Positions 22,796 through 34,034 of a stretch of 64,000 nt of DNA are shown piece by piece. How positions within the stretch are numbered: the stretch's first letter is position 1; every line of letters starts with the position of its first letter. The notes under the pieces were generated by a model that was not told the DNA's origin, ran no database searches, and saw only the letters and a program-made list of their open reading frames with translations. The DNA comes from Ricinus communis (taxonomy: Eukaryota > Streptophyta > Magnoliopsida > Malpighiales > Euphorbiaceae), in contig NC_063259.1 of NCBI RefSeq assembly GCF_019578655.1, positions 16,954,489-17,018,488 on the forward strand. Direction: 5' to 3'. A program made the position numbers and the translations under genes.

Positions 22796-25531
22796 ATGAG
22801 TTATATTTGTGAGTATGAGAAACCAGCTCCGTAAAAGGAGTATACTTAAATAAATGAGAAAACAGCTGAGTAAGAGGGGAATATTTATGAGTCTGAGAAA
22901 TCAACCCCGTAAGAGGGGTATATTTATAAATATTAGAAAACAACCCACTAAGAGGGCTATTTTTTTAGTATAAAAAAAACCCCGTAAGAGGTGTATATTT
23001 GTAAATATTAAAAAGTAACCCTGCAAGAGGAGTATATGTGTGAGTATGAGAAATCAACCCCGTAAGAGGGTATATTTGTAAATATTAGAAAACAACCCCG
23101 TAAGAGGGGTATATTTCTAAATATTGGAAAATAACCCCATAAGAGGGGTATATCTGTGAGTATGAGAAAATAACCCCGTAAAAGGTGTACATTTAAGAAT
23201 ATGAGAAAACAACCCTTTAAGAGGGGCATATTTATGAATATGAGATAACAACCTTGTACAAAAGGGTTAGAAAACAACCCCGTAAGAGGGCTATATTTGT
23301 TAGTATGAGAAAACAACCTCGTAAAAGGGGTATATTTAAGAATATAAAAAACACTCCCGTGAGAGAGGCATAATAGTAAATATTAGAAAATAACCCTGAA
23401 AGACGGGTATATTTATGAATATAAGAAAGGAACCACATAAGAAGGGTATATTTTTAAATATTAGAAAATAATCCCGTAAGAGGGGTATATTTATAAATAT
23501 TAGAGAATGACCCCATTAGAAGGATTTATTTATGAGTATAAGAAAACAACCTCATAAAAGGAGTACATTTAAGTATGTGAGAAAACAACCCAACAAGAAA
23601 GGTATATGTGTGAATAAGAGAATACAACTATATAAGAGGGGTATATTTATAAATATTGGAAAGCAACCCCACAAGAGGGGTATATTTGTGAGTATGAGAA
23701 GACAATCCCGTAAAAGGAATAGATTGAAGAATATGAGAAAACAATCCCATAAGAAGAGTATATTTTAATTATTAGAAAACAACATCGTACAAAGGGTATA
23801 TTTGTGAGTATGAGAAAACAACCCTGTAATGGGGGTATATTTGTAATTATTAGATAACAACCCCGTAAGAGGAGTATATTTATAAGAATGAGATAACAAT
23901 CTCATAAGAGGGGTGTATTTGTAAAAATTAGATAACAACCCCGTTAGAGGGATATATTTCTATAATTACAACTCCAAGAAAGAGGTATATTTAAGAATAT
24001 GAAAAAAGAATCCCGTAAGAGGGGTATACTTATGAGTATAAGAAAACAATCCTGTAAGAGGGATATATTTATGAATATTAGAAAACAACTCTGTTAGACG
24101 CGTATATTTATGAGTATGACAAAAGAATCCTATAAGAGCAGTAAATTTATAAATATTATAAAACAATCTCGTAAAAGGGATATATTTAAATATATGAGAA
24201 AATAGCTCAATAAGAGGGGAATATTTGTGATTATGAGAAACCAACTCCGTAAAAGGGGTATATTTGCATATATTAGAAAATAATCCCGTGTGAAGACTAT
24301 ATTTGTCAGTATGAGAAACAACCTAAGGATTTATGAATATTAGAAAACAACCCCGTAGGAGGAATATTTGTGAGTATGAGAAAACATTCTCGTAAGAGGG
24401 TATATTTATAAGTATTAGGAAACAACCATGTAAGAGGGATATATTTGTAAATATTATAAAACAATCCCGTAAGAGGGTTATATTTATAAATATTAGGAAA
24501 CAACTCCGTAATAGGGGCATATTTCTGAGTATGAGATAACAACCCTACAAGAGATCTATATTTGTAAATATTAGAAAATAATCCTGTAAGAGGGTTATAT
24601 TTATTAGTAGGAGAAATAAACCTCGCAAAAGGGGTAAATCTAAAAATATGAAAAAAGAATCCCATAAGTGGGGTATATTCATAAATATTAATATACAATC
24701 TCGTAAGTGGAGTATATTTGTGGTTATGATAAAAGAACCCCGTAAGAGGAGTATATTTGTAAGTATTAGGAAATAACCCCGTTAGAGGGATATATTTACG
24801 AGTATGAGAAAAGAACCCTATAAGAGCAGTATGTTTATATATATATATATATATATATATTTATAAATTAGAAAATAACCCCATAATAACGGTATATTTA
24901 TGAATATGAGAAAACAACTCCGTAAAAGGTGTATATTTAAGAATATGAGAAATCAATCCCATAAGAGCGGTATATTTATGAGTATGAGAAAACAATCCCG
25001 TAAAAGGGGTACATTTAAGAATATGAGAAATTAACCTTGTAAAGGGTATATTTGTGAGTATGTGAAAACAATTCGGTAAATGGAGTATAGTTATTAGTTT
25101 GAGAAAGTAACAACAGAAGAGAGGTACATTTGTGAGTATGAGAAAAGAACCCCCGTAAGAGGGGTATATTTGTAAATATTATAAAACAACCCTATAAGAG
25201 GGGTATATTAATGAGAATGAGAAAACAAACCCGTAAAAGGAGTATATTTAAGAATATGAGAAAACAATCCCGTAAGAGGGGTATATTTATGAGTATGAGA
25301 CAACAATCCTGTAAGAGGGGTATACCCGTTAGAGGGCTATATTTGTGAGTATGAGAAAATAACCCCAAAAAGTGGTGGATTTAAGAATATTGGAAAACAA
25401 CTCCGGAAGAAGGGTATATTTGTAATTATTAGAAAATAACCTCGTTAGAGGCGTATATTTGTGAGTATGAGAAAACAATCCCATAAGAGAGATACATTTG
25501 TAATTATTAGAATAAAAGCTCGTAGGAGGGG
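22796..25531 (-). repeat. 39-bp satellite array, minus orientation, block 4
   Basis: About 70 minus-oriented monomers between the Tat solo LTR and the Athila nest. Alternation of ...GAGTATGAG and ...AAATATTAG tails is clear. Contains a 25-bp TA run at 24836-24860. Confidence 0.95.
24836..24860. repeat. (TA)n microsatellite inside the satellite
   Basis: Uninterrupted TA run of about 25 bases lying where a monomer normally reads GGTATATTTATAAAT, so probably slippage expansion of the monomer's own TATATTTATA. Confidence 0.9.
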
Positions 25532-27010
25532 TGATGCTGGCTAAACACGACTAACAATCTATAGGCAAGTGCACCTATCGAATGTAATCTAGCTATGGCA
25601 AGTATCAATATCATATCCTACAGGAACTGAGAAGCTACTGCTACTATGCTACTCCTATTATCTAACTGATCAAAAGGTGGTGAAGATCATTAACTAAAAA
25701 TGATTGAGAATGCAAAACCCAATTGGGGATTCCCTTTAGTTAGCCGGCTTAAAAATAATAATTTATAAATTGATTGATTAAGAATTGCGATATGTGGATA
25801 ATTTCTTAAATGAATTGGCCTCTCTCTTGAGTTAACCAATTCCTAATCCTAAAGATCTAAAGTTGGAATATCTTCCTAATAATTGATTTTAGAATAGCAT
25901 TAATCTCTAAATTACTGCTAATAAGAATGTCTAGTTCTTATTCGAGTAAGTTATTACACTTATCTCTAAGATGCAAATCACTTAATCACACAAGCAGTTA
26001 TTCAAACTCAATTGAATTTCTCAATTACAAAGGAGTTCTCAAATTGATTCAACAATAAAGAAGAAATAATAGATTTTTTTATACTTGAATGAAAACTACA
26101 ATCTTAAATCAACAATTCAATCAGTTAAGCACAAAACAAGCCTAGCACAGCTAAAGATCACCCCCAGATGGGTATAATAAGATTAGTTACACATGTTCAT
26201 GATTAAACTAAAACAAGAATCAAATACAAAGAAAACAAGAATGAAAAAGAACATGAACACTCTTTTCTCAAATGGTGGAATTGCTATCCCCTCTTGAATA
26301 AATCTGAATCCAATCTTTGCAGCTCATGATCTCCTCTTTCTTTCCTTTGAATCTTTAATCCAGTCATCAAGAACAGTTATCTGGATGATGTTGAAGTGGA
26401 ATTCGTCTCCGTTTTCCTCTTCTTGATTATTTAGAAGGTTGCTCTCAAAGTCTGTCTTGAATACCCCAAAGTTCTCTCTCTCCATAATCCCCCAGATCCT
26501 CTCAAGAATTCTCTCTCTCCCGAATCCTTTCTTTCTTTATTTTTCTTTTCTTTTTAAATCAGGCTTCGGGATCCAACACGGCTTGGACTTGGGCCGTGCT
26601 GACCATCATGGCCTAGATCCATGCCGTGTTAGGCTAAAATTGTACATCTAGCCTCTTTCAACACGGCTTGGATTTGGGCCGTGCTGCTCAGTATGGGCAT
26701 ATGCTCCTATGCCGTTTTACTCTCGGGAACCGTGTTGCCATGGGTAAGGGATTTTAGCACGCCCTCTGACCCTAACCGTGGTTCTTAGCACGGGTGTGTT
26801 AGCAAGGCGTCTTGAACAGTTTAACGCGCCCGATTCGTCCATTTCTTCCTATTTTTGGTCCGATTTCTCTCTAACTTTGATGATGTACCTAGAAAAACAC
26901 TTGAGACACAAAGGAAAGTAAAATAGGATAATTCTAATACAAAAATACATAATTTGCCTAAAAACAACTCAAAATCAAGCATGCAAACATGCGTAATATT
27001 AAGGATATCA
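25532..27010 (-). mobile_element. Athila-type LTR of element A (3' LTR)
   Basis: Minus strand starts TGATATCC at 27010, directly after a polypurine tract, and ends CAGCATCA at 25532 against satellite. It shares with the B LTR the terminal region (TAACAATCTATAGGCAAGTG), the TCGAGAGAG...AATTGG block near 25800, and GC-rich words of the ACACGG/GGCCGTG kind at 26570-26800. About 1.48 kb. Left flank AGGGG (25527-25531) resembles ATGGG to the right of the whole nest (44487-44491). Confidence 0.8.
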
Positions 27011-27026
27011 AATCACCCCACACTTA
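27011..27026 (-). other. Polypurine tract of element A
   Basis: Minus strand TTAAGTGTGGGGTGATT immediately precedes the LTR start TGATATCC, the position where plus-strand DNA synthesis is primed. The same word precedes the LTRs at 38799 (plus) and 40128 (minus). Confidence 0.75.
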
Positions 27027-28869
27027 AGCTTTTGCTTATCCTCAAGCAATCAACAGTTTAGATCATAAAGATGCAACCAACCTTCCATAAAATTCATGCA
27101 TTGGATTATAATTAAGCAACATTCAATCTGTCCCAAATTAAAACTCAACCAAAAACTAAACTAGCAATAAAAATAAGAGTAATTATCATGTTAGTGTATG
27201 AAGAAATTAAATAATACATTTAACATCAAATATGCAAGAAACCATATGCCTCAAAAGGGATCACTCTATGCATTCGGTGTCTAAAAGTTAGTCATCAATC
27301 CCTTAAAGCAATTATATTCAACTTACTTACCATAGGCTTGCTCATAAATCCCATATCCGCTACTGCAAATAATCAAATATCACAATCAAAGGGTCTTCAC
27401 AAGGGTTGTAATGGGGCTTAGGTTTAGGTATGCAAATTTGGAAGTGAGATTTTAAATAATTTCTGGACTTTTGCAATGCCTTACCCATAATTTTAGCTAA
27501 AAAAGGACTAAATGCCAAAAAAAGATAATTAAATAGTTCCCAAGTTTCTAAAATAAGATGCTCATAAAGTGAAAAGAAATGAATGGATACTCAATAAAGA
27601 ATTGTTTTCTTTAAGAAGAAATAATAAAATAGAATTACTTTAGATTGGAAGGAGCATCTAAACCAAATTTTTGAAGGACTTAGTGAATTCAAAGTACAAA
27701 TAAAACCTGTATTTTATCCAACAATTCAATGAACACATTGCAAAAAATTTCAAAAATAGGGTAGGGATCAACGAACGAAAGGCTTAACAAAGTGTGATGA
27801 TAAAGCAAAATGGTAAAAATGAAGAAAGTGGATAGGCTCAAACTTGGCTAACTAATGGGAAACATTAACAGGTTGGCTTTTGGCTACAATGGTGAAGTGC
27901 CCTTATCATTTCATAACATTTGATTGTTCATGTGACCTCAACAAGCATTACCGAGCAAGTTCTAGAAATAAGAAGAATATAATGCACACTCAAACAATAA
28001 AAAAGAGCATTTATGATGTATGCTCAATTAGGTTCAAAAACTCACAATTTAAGTGTGTACATTTGCATAAGGTGTCCAAATACCATCAATCAAATCATCA
28101 TTTAATCAATTTATACACAAAAACACAACAGCTAATCAAATTCAATTAACTAACTTAAAGAATGGTCAAGTAACACGGGTTTAACCTGGCCATTATGATA
28201 AACTAAAAATTGCTCAATAATATTCCAAAAGCAACAAACAATAAGGAGGAAAAATTACATGCTCATAATTATAACTATCAAGCTTTCGAAGATAAACAAA
28301 AAGCTAATAAACATCCTAAGTATCCTAAATATATACATCATTAATGATACAATAAACAACAATCGAAAAACATAAGAAAAGGAAAAGCCAAAACAATGGC
28401 TTACTCACCCCACACTTAAAGGACACACTGTCCACAACGTGTAAAGGAGTTGGGAAGCAACATAATAAGTATAAAAAAGGGAAAGAGATAAATATGAAGA
28501 GATACCGCCCTACTCATCCTGCTCGGCTGGTGGCGGTGGTGGAGGTGGTGGTGCCTCGACTGCTAGTAGTGGTTGTTATACTAGAGGAGTTGCATCATCG
28601 ACTAATTATTCAATTTCCAATTCAGCATCATAATGACTAATTCACCAAACCAGCTCATAATCCAGCAAGTTCAAACATACAAAACAATAGCAATAAGGCA
28701 ATTCAAAGGCAAAAAAGAAGAAATTAAAAATATGAACAAAACATTCAAATGGCATATAAAACTCAAAAATTAAATGAAAATGAAGACTAAAACTAAGAAA
28801 ATGTTCCAAAACCAATGATCAAAATGTCAAAAATATAAAATAAAAGTTCGGGCGCCTCCCAAAACTGCT
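27027..28869 (-). other. Long 3' non-coding region of element A
   Basis: About 1.8 kb between the end of the pol remnant and the polypurine tract, with no recognisable domain. It resembles 37156-38783 (element C, plus) and 40147-41690 (element B, minus): all carry a TTCTAGAAATAAGAA/AAGCATTAC block, a GGTCTTCACAAGGGTTGTAAT block and an end rich in CACTTAAAGGA. Long untranslated regions downstream of pol are usual in Athila elements. A GGT-rich microsatellite lies at about 28526-28553. The 89-codon frame at 27880-28149 has no support. Confidence 0.65.
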
Positions 28870-29388
28870 TTTTTTTCCCGAGTCATTTAGCTTGACTCGT
28901 TGATCCCTCCTTTCATGTTCGGGTTTAACTTGCGCTGTGGTTGAACTGCCAAGTTATGGATGTCGTCCATAAGAATCTTAGGTATGCAATAAGTGTGGCT
29001 AATCCCGGGAATATTAGCATTCTTCCAAGCAAATGACTTTTGGTACTTCGTTAGAGAGGGCAATGCCATCTCCCTACCTCAAGTGTCAAGTCTGTTGCTG
29101 AAATGTCAAGCAAACTATTATCGTTGTCTAAATATGCATAGTCGGTATGCTTTAGGAGCACTTTCAATTGTAGAACTAGTGGTTCCTCAATTGATGGCCT
29201 CAACTTCTGCACACTTATCCTCTCAATTGATGGCCTCAACTTTCTCATTTGACAGCTCATGCTCATCTTCCATTAGCAAAGTAACTTGTCAAGGGTCTTC
29301 AACCAACATTTCTTGCAACTATGTCTCAACAATATCATCAAGTACATTGATAAAATACACAACATCATCATGATCTAAAGACTATTTT
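28870..29388 (-). pseudogene. Athila element A: protease C-terminus to reverse-transcriptase edge
   Basis: Continuation of the minus-strand polyprotein of 34035-36230 across the inserted solo LTR. Near the right edge, frame fragments read VYFINVLDDIVET and MLVEDP, then ELSNEKVEAIN and LKHTDYAYLDNDNS (linker between protease and RT). From 29069 the N-terminal edge of RT follows, with GISHTYCIPKILM and RKLNPNMK. Directly after that the text switches to the post-pol region (AGCTAAATGACTCGG, GGGAGGCGCCC), so RT palm, RNase H and integrase are deleted. In full elements RT copies the RNA, RNase H degrades it and integrase inserts the DNA. Stops interrupt the frame. Confidence 0.75.
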
Positions 29389-30186
29389 TATCACGACCCG
29401 ATCTGTGGGCTCGTGACTGATGCTAGGGAATGGGTAAGCATAAGGCCACCGAAACCCGTAGCAAGCCTAACCATTCGTTAATTCAACCAAAGCATAATCT
29501 AAATTCTGTCCATTATAACACTATTTCATAACTAACTTTTAACCATTCAGATATTACATATTTAATTCAGTCTACCTGCACAATTAGGCAGTACCTGATT
29601 TAACATGCCAAAACAAAATAATAAGTTTTGAAATTTCTACTGCGGAGAATCTAGAATTTTAAAAATCAAACATACCAATGAAATCAGTTACATTAAACCC
29701 GAAGATGAAGGAAGTCGGGCTGCTAGAGGAAAAGAACTGCGGGAAAATAATAAACACCTGAAAAATAGTTAAATTTGAGACTGTTAGTCTCGAGAGTAAG
29801 TTAAAATCATATAATCCAAAAATGAGCAACCACCTCAATAAAAAATTTGGTTAATCAAAATAAAATACTAGGTCATATCTAAACGCTTCTCACGCTATGA
29901 TTCAAATAAATATACTTTACATACTACGGGATGAGTACCTCAGTAGAACCCTAATCCCAACACTAACAGCCTCGCGGCTCTCTCACTCCAACAGGACTGG
30001 TGCTTAGAGAGCAGAGCTCGATCAGGGTCCTTATATCTAGTCTGGTCACTTAATTTCTAATAAAGTTGGTGCCTAGAGAGCAACGCTCGTCCAAGGATCT
30101 TTAATCCGACACTCAAACTCTTCATAGCCTAGAGAGTTGAACTCGACTAGGGCAAGTCTTAAAATATTCCTTTACTACATGTCTCA

Positions 30187-31983
30187 TGATACGAACCAAC
30201 CTAGCACAACGAATCCTACTCCAACAAGGAGTCTTGATGATGCAAATCCTTTCAACCCAAAATTGCTTGTATCTTGTATTCTTGTTTGAATGCAAAACTG
30301 ATATGCTATATGTGCAGCTAAAATCTAAGGCAATGAACCTATCAATGCAGACTAGCACAAATGGTGAGTATCAAGGTCGTATTCTCAGGAAAGGGTGATC
30401 CTAGAACTACTGCAGCGTCTTATGTTATCTAACCTTAACAAAATCGATGAAGTTAATATGCTATGATTAAATATGAACAAACGATTAACTAAGTGTCAAA
30501 TAATCTGAAAGGATTTAGGAAAACAATCGAAGGAAAAAGCAAACCCAAAGGACCTAAGCTAGTTGGATTTTAGTGAAGATAGAGATTATATTGATTACCA
30601 ATTGCAATTACCCGTGGACGAATTCTTAACTGAATTCGGTCTCCCTCTCGAGATAATCGAATTCCTAAACCTAATAACCTAAAGTTGGAATCTCTTCCTA
30701 ACGATCGATTATTCAATTAGCATTAAGCTTTAACCTGCCTCTATTAAGCTTTGTTAATTCTTAATCCGGCTAGTCAATTACCCTTATCTTTTTTTGCTAT
30801 TCAAATTTTCAATTACTAAATGAATTTTTCAATTACATAAAGCAATCTAAATACCAAAACTCACAATGTCTCATGAATAAAGTGATTTCTCATTAATAAT
30901 GAAAGCAAGAAGAGACAAGCATTGATAATCAAAATCTCATAAGCATTAAAATCAATCCAACAACATAGGAACCCCAATGGGTTTGATAAATTTAGTTACT
31001 CATACTAATAGGCAACACAAAGTAAAGAATAGATTCAGAAAAGTAAATTGAAGGCATGTACACCCTTCTTCTTCAAGTTGGATGAAAAACCCTAAATTCC
31101 CAATTCATAATGATAAAACCTAATTTGCCAATGCTCCCAAATCTCCTCTTGATCTTCAATTTGATGTTAAAAAAAATGTAATCCTTCCTTCAATAGATAA
31201 AATGGTCTTCTAAGGTCGAGTATTGAAGTATGGAAAAAGATGGCTTAAGCTTGTATATGTGAAATCAAGTCAGAAAATCGAACCCTAATTCAACAAATCA
31301 TTTTTATCTATATAAATCTTTCAGCATGGCCGTGGTCAAGCCCGTGCTGATCAGCATGGGCAGAGTCCAAGGCATTCTAGACCTCCGTGTTCTGCAACTC
31401 ACGACTCTTCCTAGCCGTGCCCTAGTCGGTGCTGAGCCACCAGGGGCCGTGGTGGAGGCCGTGGTGGCTTTGGAAACCGCGCCAAAATGGCACTCTTGAA
31501 GGGCAACTATTTGATGGTTCAGCATGGCTGGAGTCCAGGCCATGCTCAACCTTGGAATGCTAGTCCTTGCTCAATTTGATGGATTCTAGTCTGTAATTGC
31601 ATGTATTTCCCTCGATTACTGATAATGTCCCTCGATAATGACCTGAAACGTGAAAGGAACCAAAATACAGGTGATTCTGGCATAAAATAAGATAACTATG
31701 CAAACAAAATGTAAACAATTGAGCATATAAATATATATAAAATGATGCATATCAAAATCTTACTTATCAAGGAGTTGATCTATCCTTGTGGCGTACTTAG
31801 GATTGGGGTTTAAGGGACTTAGTTTTCCTTAGGTTCTAATTCTTGATCATCTTTCTAAGAAATCTGTCTTTTAACCTTTCTTAGAGGTTGAACCGAATTG
31901 GTTCTTGGGGTTTTCATGTTAATGTGTTGGGGGTCGGCGATTCAAAAAGGATTCTCAAGCTTATTCGTGGAGGTTCCATATCA
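30187..31983. mobile_element. Short LTR-like element with TSD TCTCA
   Basis: Begins TGATACGAACC and ends GGTTCCATATCA, flanked by TCTCA at 30182-30186 and 31984-31988, while the sister LTR near 46850-46860 is uninterrupted here (GTCTCAGATTCATACTGG). After removing the nested LTR the element is only about 336 bp, with TG...CA ends, so it is best seen as a small solo LTR; the family is not recognised. Confidence 0.7.
30299..31754 (-). mobile_element. Athila-type solo LTR (C family), third nesting level
   Basis: Minus strand runs TGATATGCATC to GCATATCA, so the ends form a perfect 8-bp inverted repeat TGATATGC/GCATATCA. It matches 36231 onward (ATGCCAGAATCACCTGT, TTTCAGGTSATYATCGA, GAGGGAAATACATGC) and shares the CAATGCAGACTAGCAC end with the B family. 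Flanks AAAAC (30294-30298) and AAATC (31755-31759), one mismatch. GC-rich words CATGGCCGTG/GGCCGTGG at 31325-31460. Confidence 0.75.
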
Positions 31984-34034
31984 TCTCAGATTTATACCGG
32001 TGCACACACAGTCCTGATGCAATCCATCAGGTGGCATGTTCTACTGTCATTGCATCCCAAGTCAACATGCAATCGTAAAATATTCTTTCATCTATAATAC
32101 AGTTATTTAGATGAATAGTAAATAAATAAATAATTTAAATCTATAAATCAATTAATCAAAATTATTATATAAAATTTTAGCATTGACACATGTATAGAAG
32201 ATATATGACTTTAACTCACAGTTCTGATGACCCCTCTTGCTATGCTCCTAAGCCTCGGGTGGAGCGGACTGAAATGATGGATTATCTATTCACGAGAATA
32301 ATCCAATCAATAAAAATAAAACATTAAATAAATAACCCTAGGCCTAGACTCCTATAATTGACTGTCTAAGAATTTTGACTCGAAAATTTTATCGAAAATT
32401 CGGTAGAACTTCCCCTAAAATACGGACGTTTTCCCCCGTATAATAGGTCCAAAACCTGCCAGAAACACTTTTAATATTCATCAATTAATTAATAGAGTCA
32501 AGCCACCAAAACTACATTATCTTTCCCGACTCTGCAACACACCATAGATCATAATTATTTTACAAGCGGTCTGACATAATATTTATTTCGACAATCAACC
32601 CACACATAATTATTTGGTATTTAACTAATTCAACTCCATGACATCCACCATAAAATAACACAATAATTAATCAATATAAATTTTTAATTAATAATCTCTA
32701 AAATCAACAAGCTAAAGAATTACTGAAACGCTTGATAAATCGGTCGACTCGCCTTCAACTGCCGGAGTTCGATCGACGATCCGAGCACGCCTAAGAACTC
32801 GAGACAAAGCGTAGACGATGATTCTAGCACCTGATTCTCCGATCCAGTCCCCGATCATCCGAAGAAAATCATAGACATTTTCGACCGTTGATTTTCCAAC
32901 GGAGTCCGATTGCTGCAAAATTAGTGTCATTGGAAAGCTTATGATCAGAAAATTCTGAATGTGTCCTCCGATCATCGGAAGCTCAACGGCACTGGGCGAA
33001 AAAGTGAAAAATCCGAACTACCCCTATATTCTTTACCTCGCCCAATTTTACAATTCCGGCAGCCTCAAGGGGTGACAATGGGCGGAAAAGAAAGCCTAAA
33101 AGCTGCTGATCGTTTTGAGCCTAAGAATGCTACAAATGGTCGCTGAAAACTCCATGAACAACGTCATGAAATTCTGCCTTTTCTTGCCGATTTTCGCCAT
33201 CTGCCACCCCTGATCACCATCGCCGATGCTGCTGCTACATTCGTCGGCCTCTCCTCTTCAACCAGCCATCGCCACCACGCCTCAGACAGTCTCCTCCGCC
33301 ATCTGCGATTGATGGCTGATGCAAGCTTCTTCTCCTCCCTCTTCTTCTTCCTCCTCTTTCCTTTCTTCTTTCTTTCTTTCTTTTCCTTATCGCAACTTAG
33401 TCCCTACATTCTTTAGTTACTAGCTATTTCCCTCTGCAAATTTCTTGTTTAATCCTCCAGCTTTTTTTTAGTATTTTAATTAAGCCCCTAGCTACTTATT
33501 TTAAGCTAAATTAAAATTATTAAAAATAGAGAGTTACTTATTTACCCTTGCTTTTAATAGTAAAATTACTAAAACACCCTTACTGACATATTTAATTACA
33601 AAAAAATATCAACCATAAAAATTATCCTAAACTCCATATTAATGAAATTATACTTTTAGCCCCTATCTCATAATTAATTATCAAATTAATCCTAACACTT
33701 AATTAACTTAAATAATCAATTTGTTGACTATTTTCTAATTTGGTCCAATACCATCTTGCTAATTACAATTACCTTTTCCCCAAATAATTTCAAAAATAAT
33801 TATTTTTATAGCCTCCAATTAGGCAAATTTAATTATACCTATACATACTAAGTAAATACAAGGGTGAAACTTATGAGAAGTAAAGCACATTTTATATAAT
33901 TCGCTTAGCAAATTCTTATCTAATTAAACTTATTAAATATGGGTCAATAATTCCTTAAATTTTTATCTAACATTTAAAATCCTTAAAAGTTATTATTATT
34001 ATTATTATTAAAAAGAAGAATTTCAGATATTACA

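Larger units (their letters stand above)
29389..34034 (-). mobile_element. Solo LTR (TGTAACAC family) inside element A, itself interrupted
   Basis: Homologous along its length to 46070-48956: TATCACGACCC at the left edge, ATTACTACGGAGAAT-like and GGCACATGCTCTAC-like blocks, a coding-free 3' half, and the GATATTACA end. Removing the insertion at 30187-31983 plus its 5-bp duplicate leaves about 2.84 kb, close to the 2.89 kb sister. It splits the protease frame of element A between DLNDSMK (34050) and VYFINVL. Target duplication is unclear because the site is T-rich (ATTTT left, TTTTC right). Chance frames at 32712-32975 and 31888-32097. Confidence 0.85.

Noticed and set aside
27880..28149. Small ORF with Cys/His residues, possible zinc-finger protein
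   Set aside because: Lies antisense in element A's 3' non-coding region, which has counterparts in elements B and C that do not keep the frame.
30326..31754. Alternative limits for the third-level LTR, starting TAAGG with an exact AAATC duplication
   Set aside because: The bases 30299-30325 align with the LTR terminus of element B, and the wider limits give TG...CA ends with an 8-bp perfect inverted repeat; AATC before TAAGG is also present inside B's LTR, so the exact match is probably chance.
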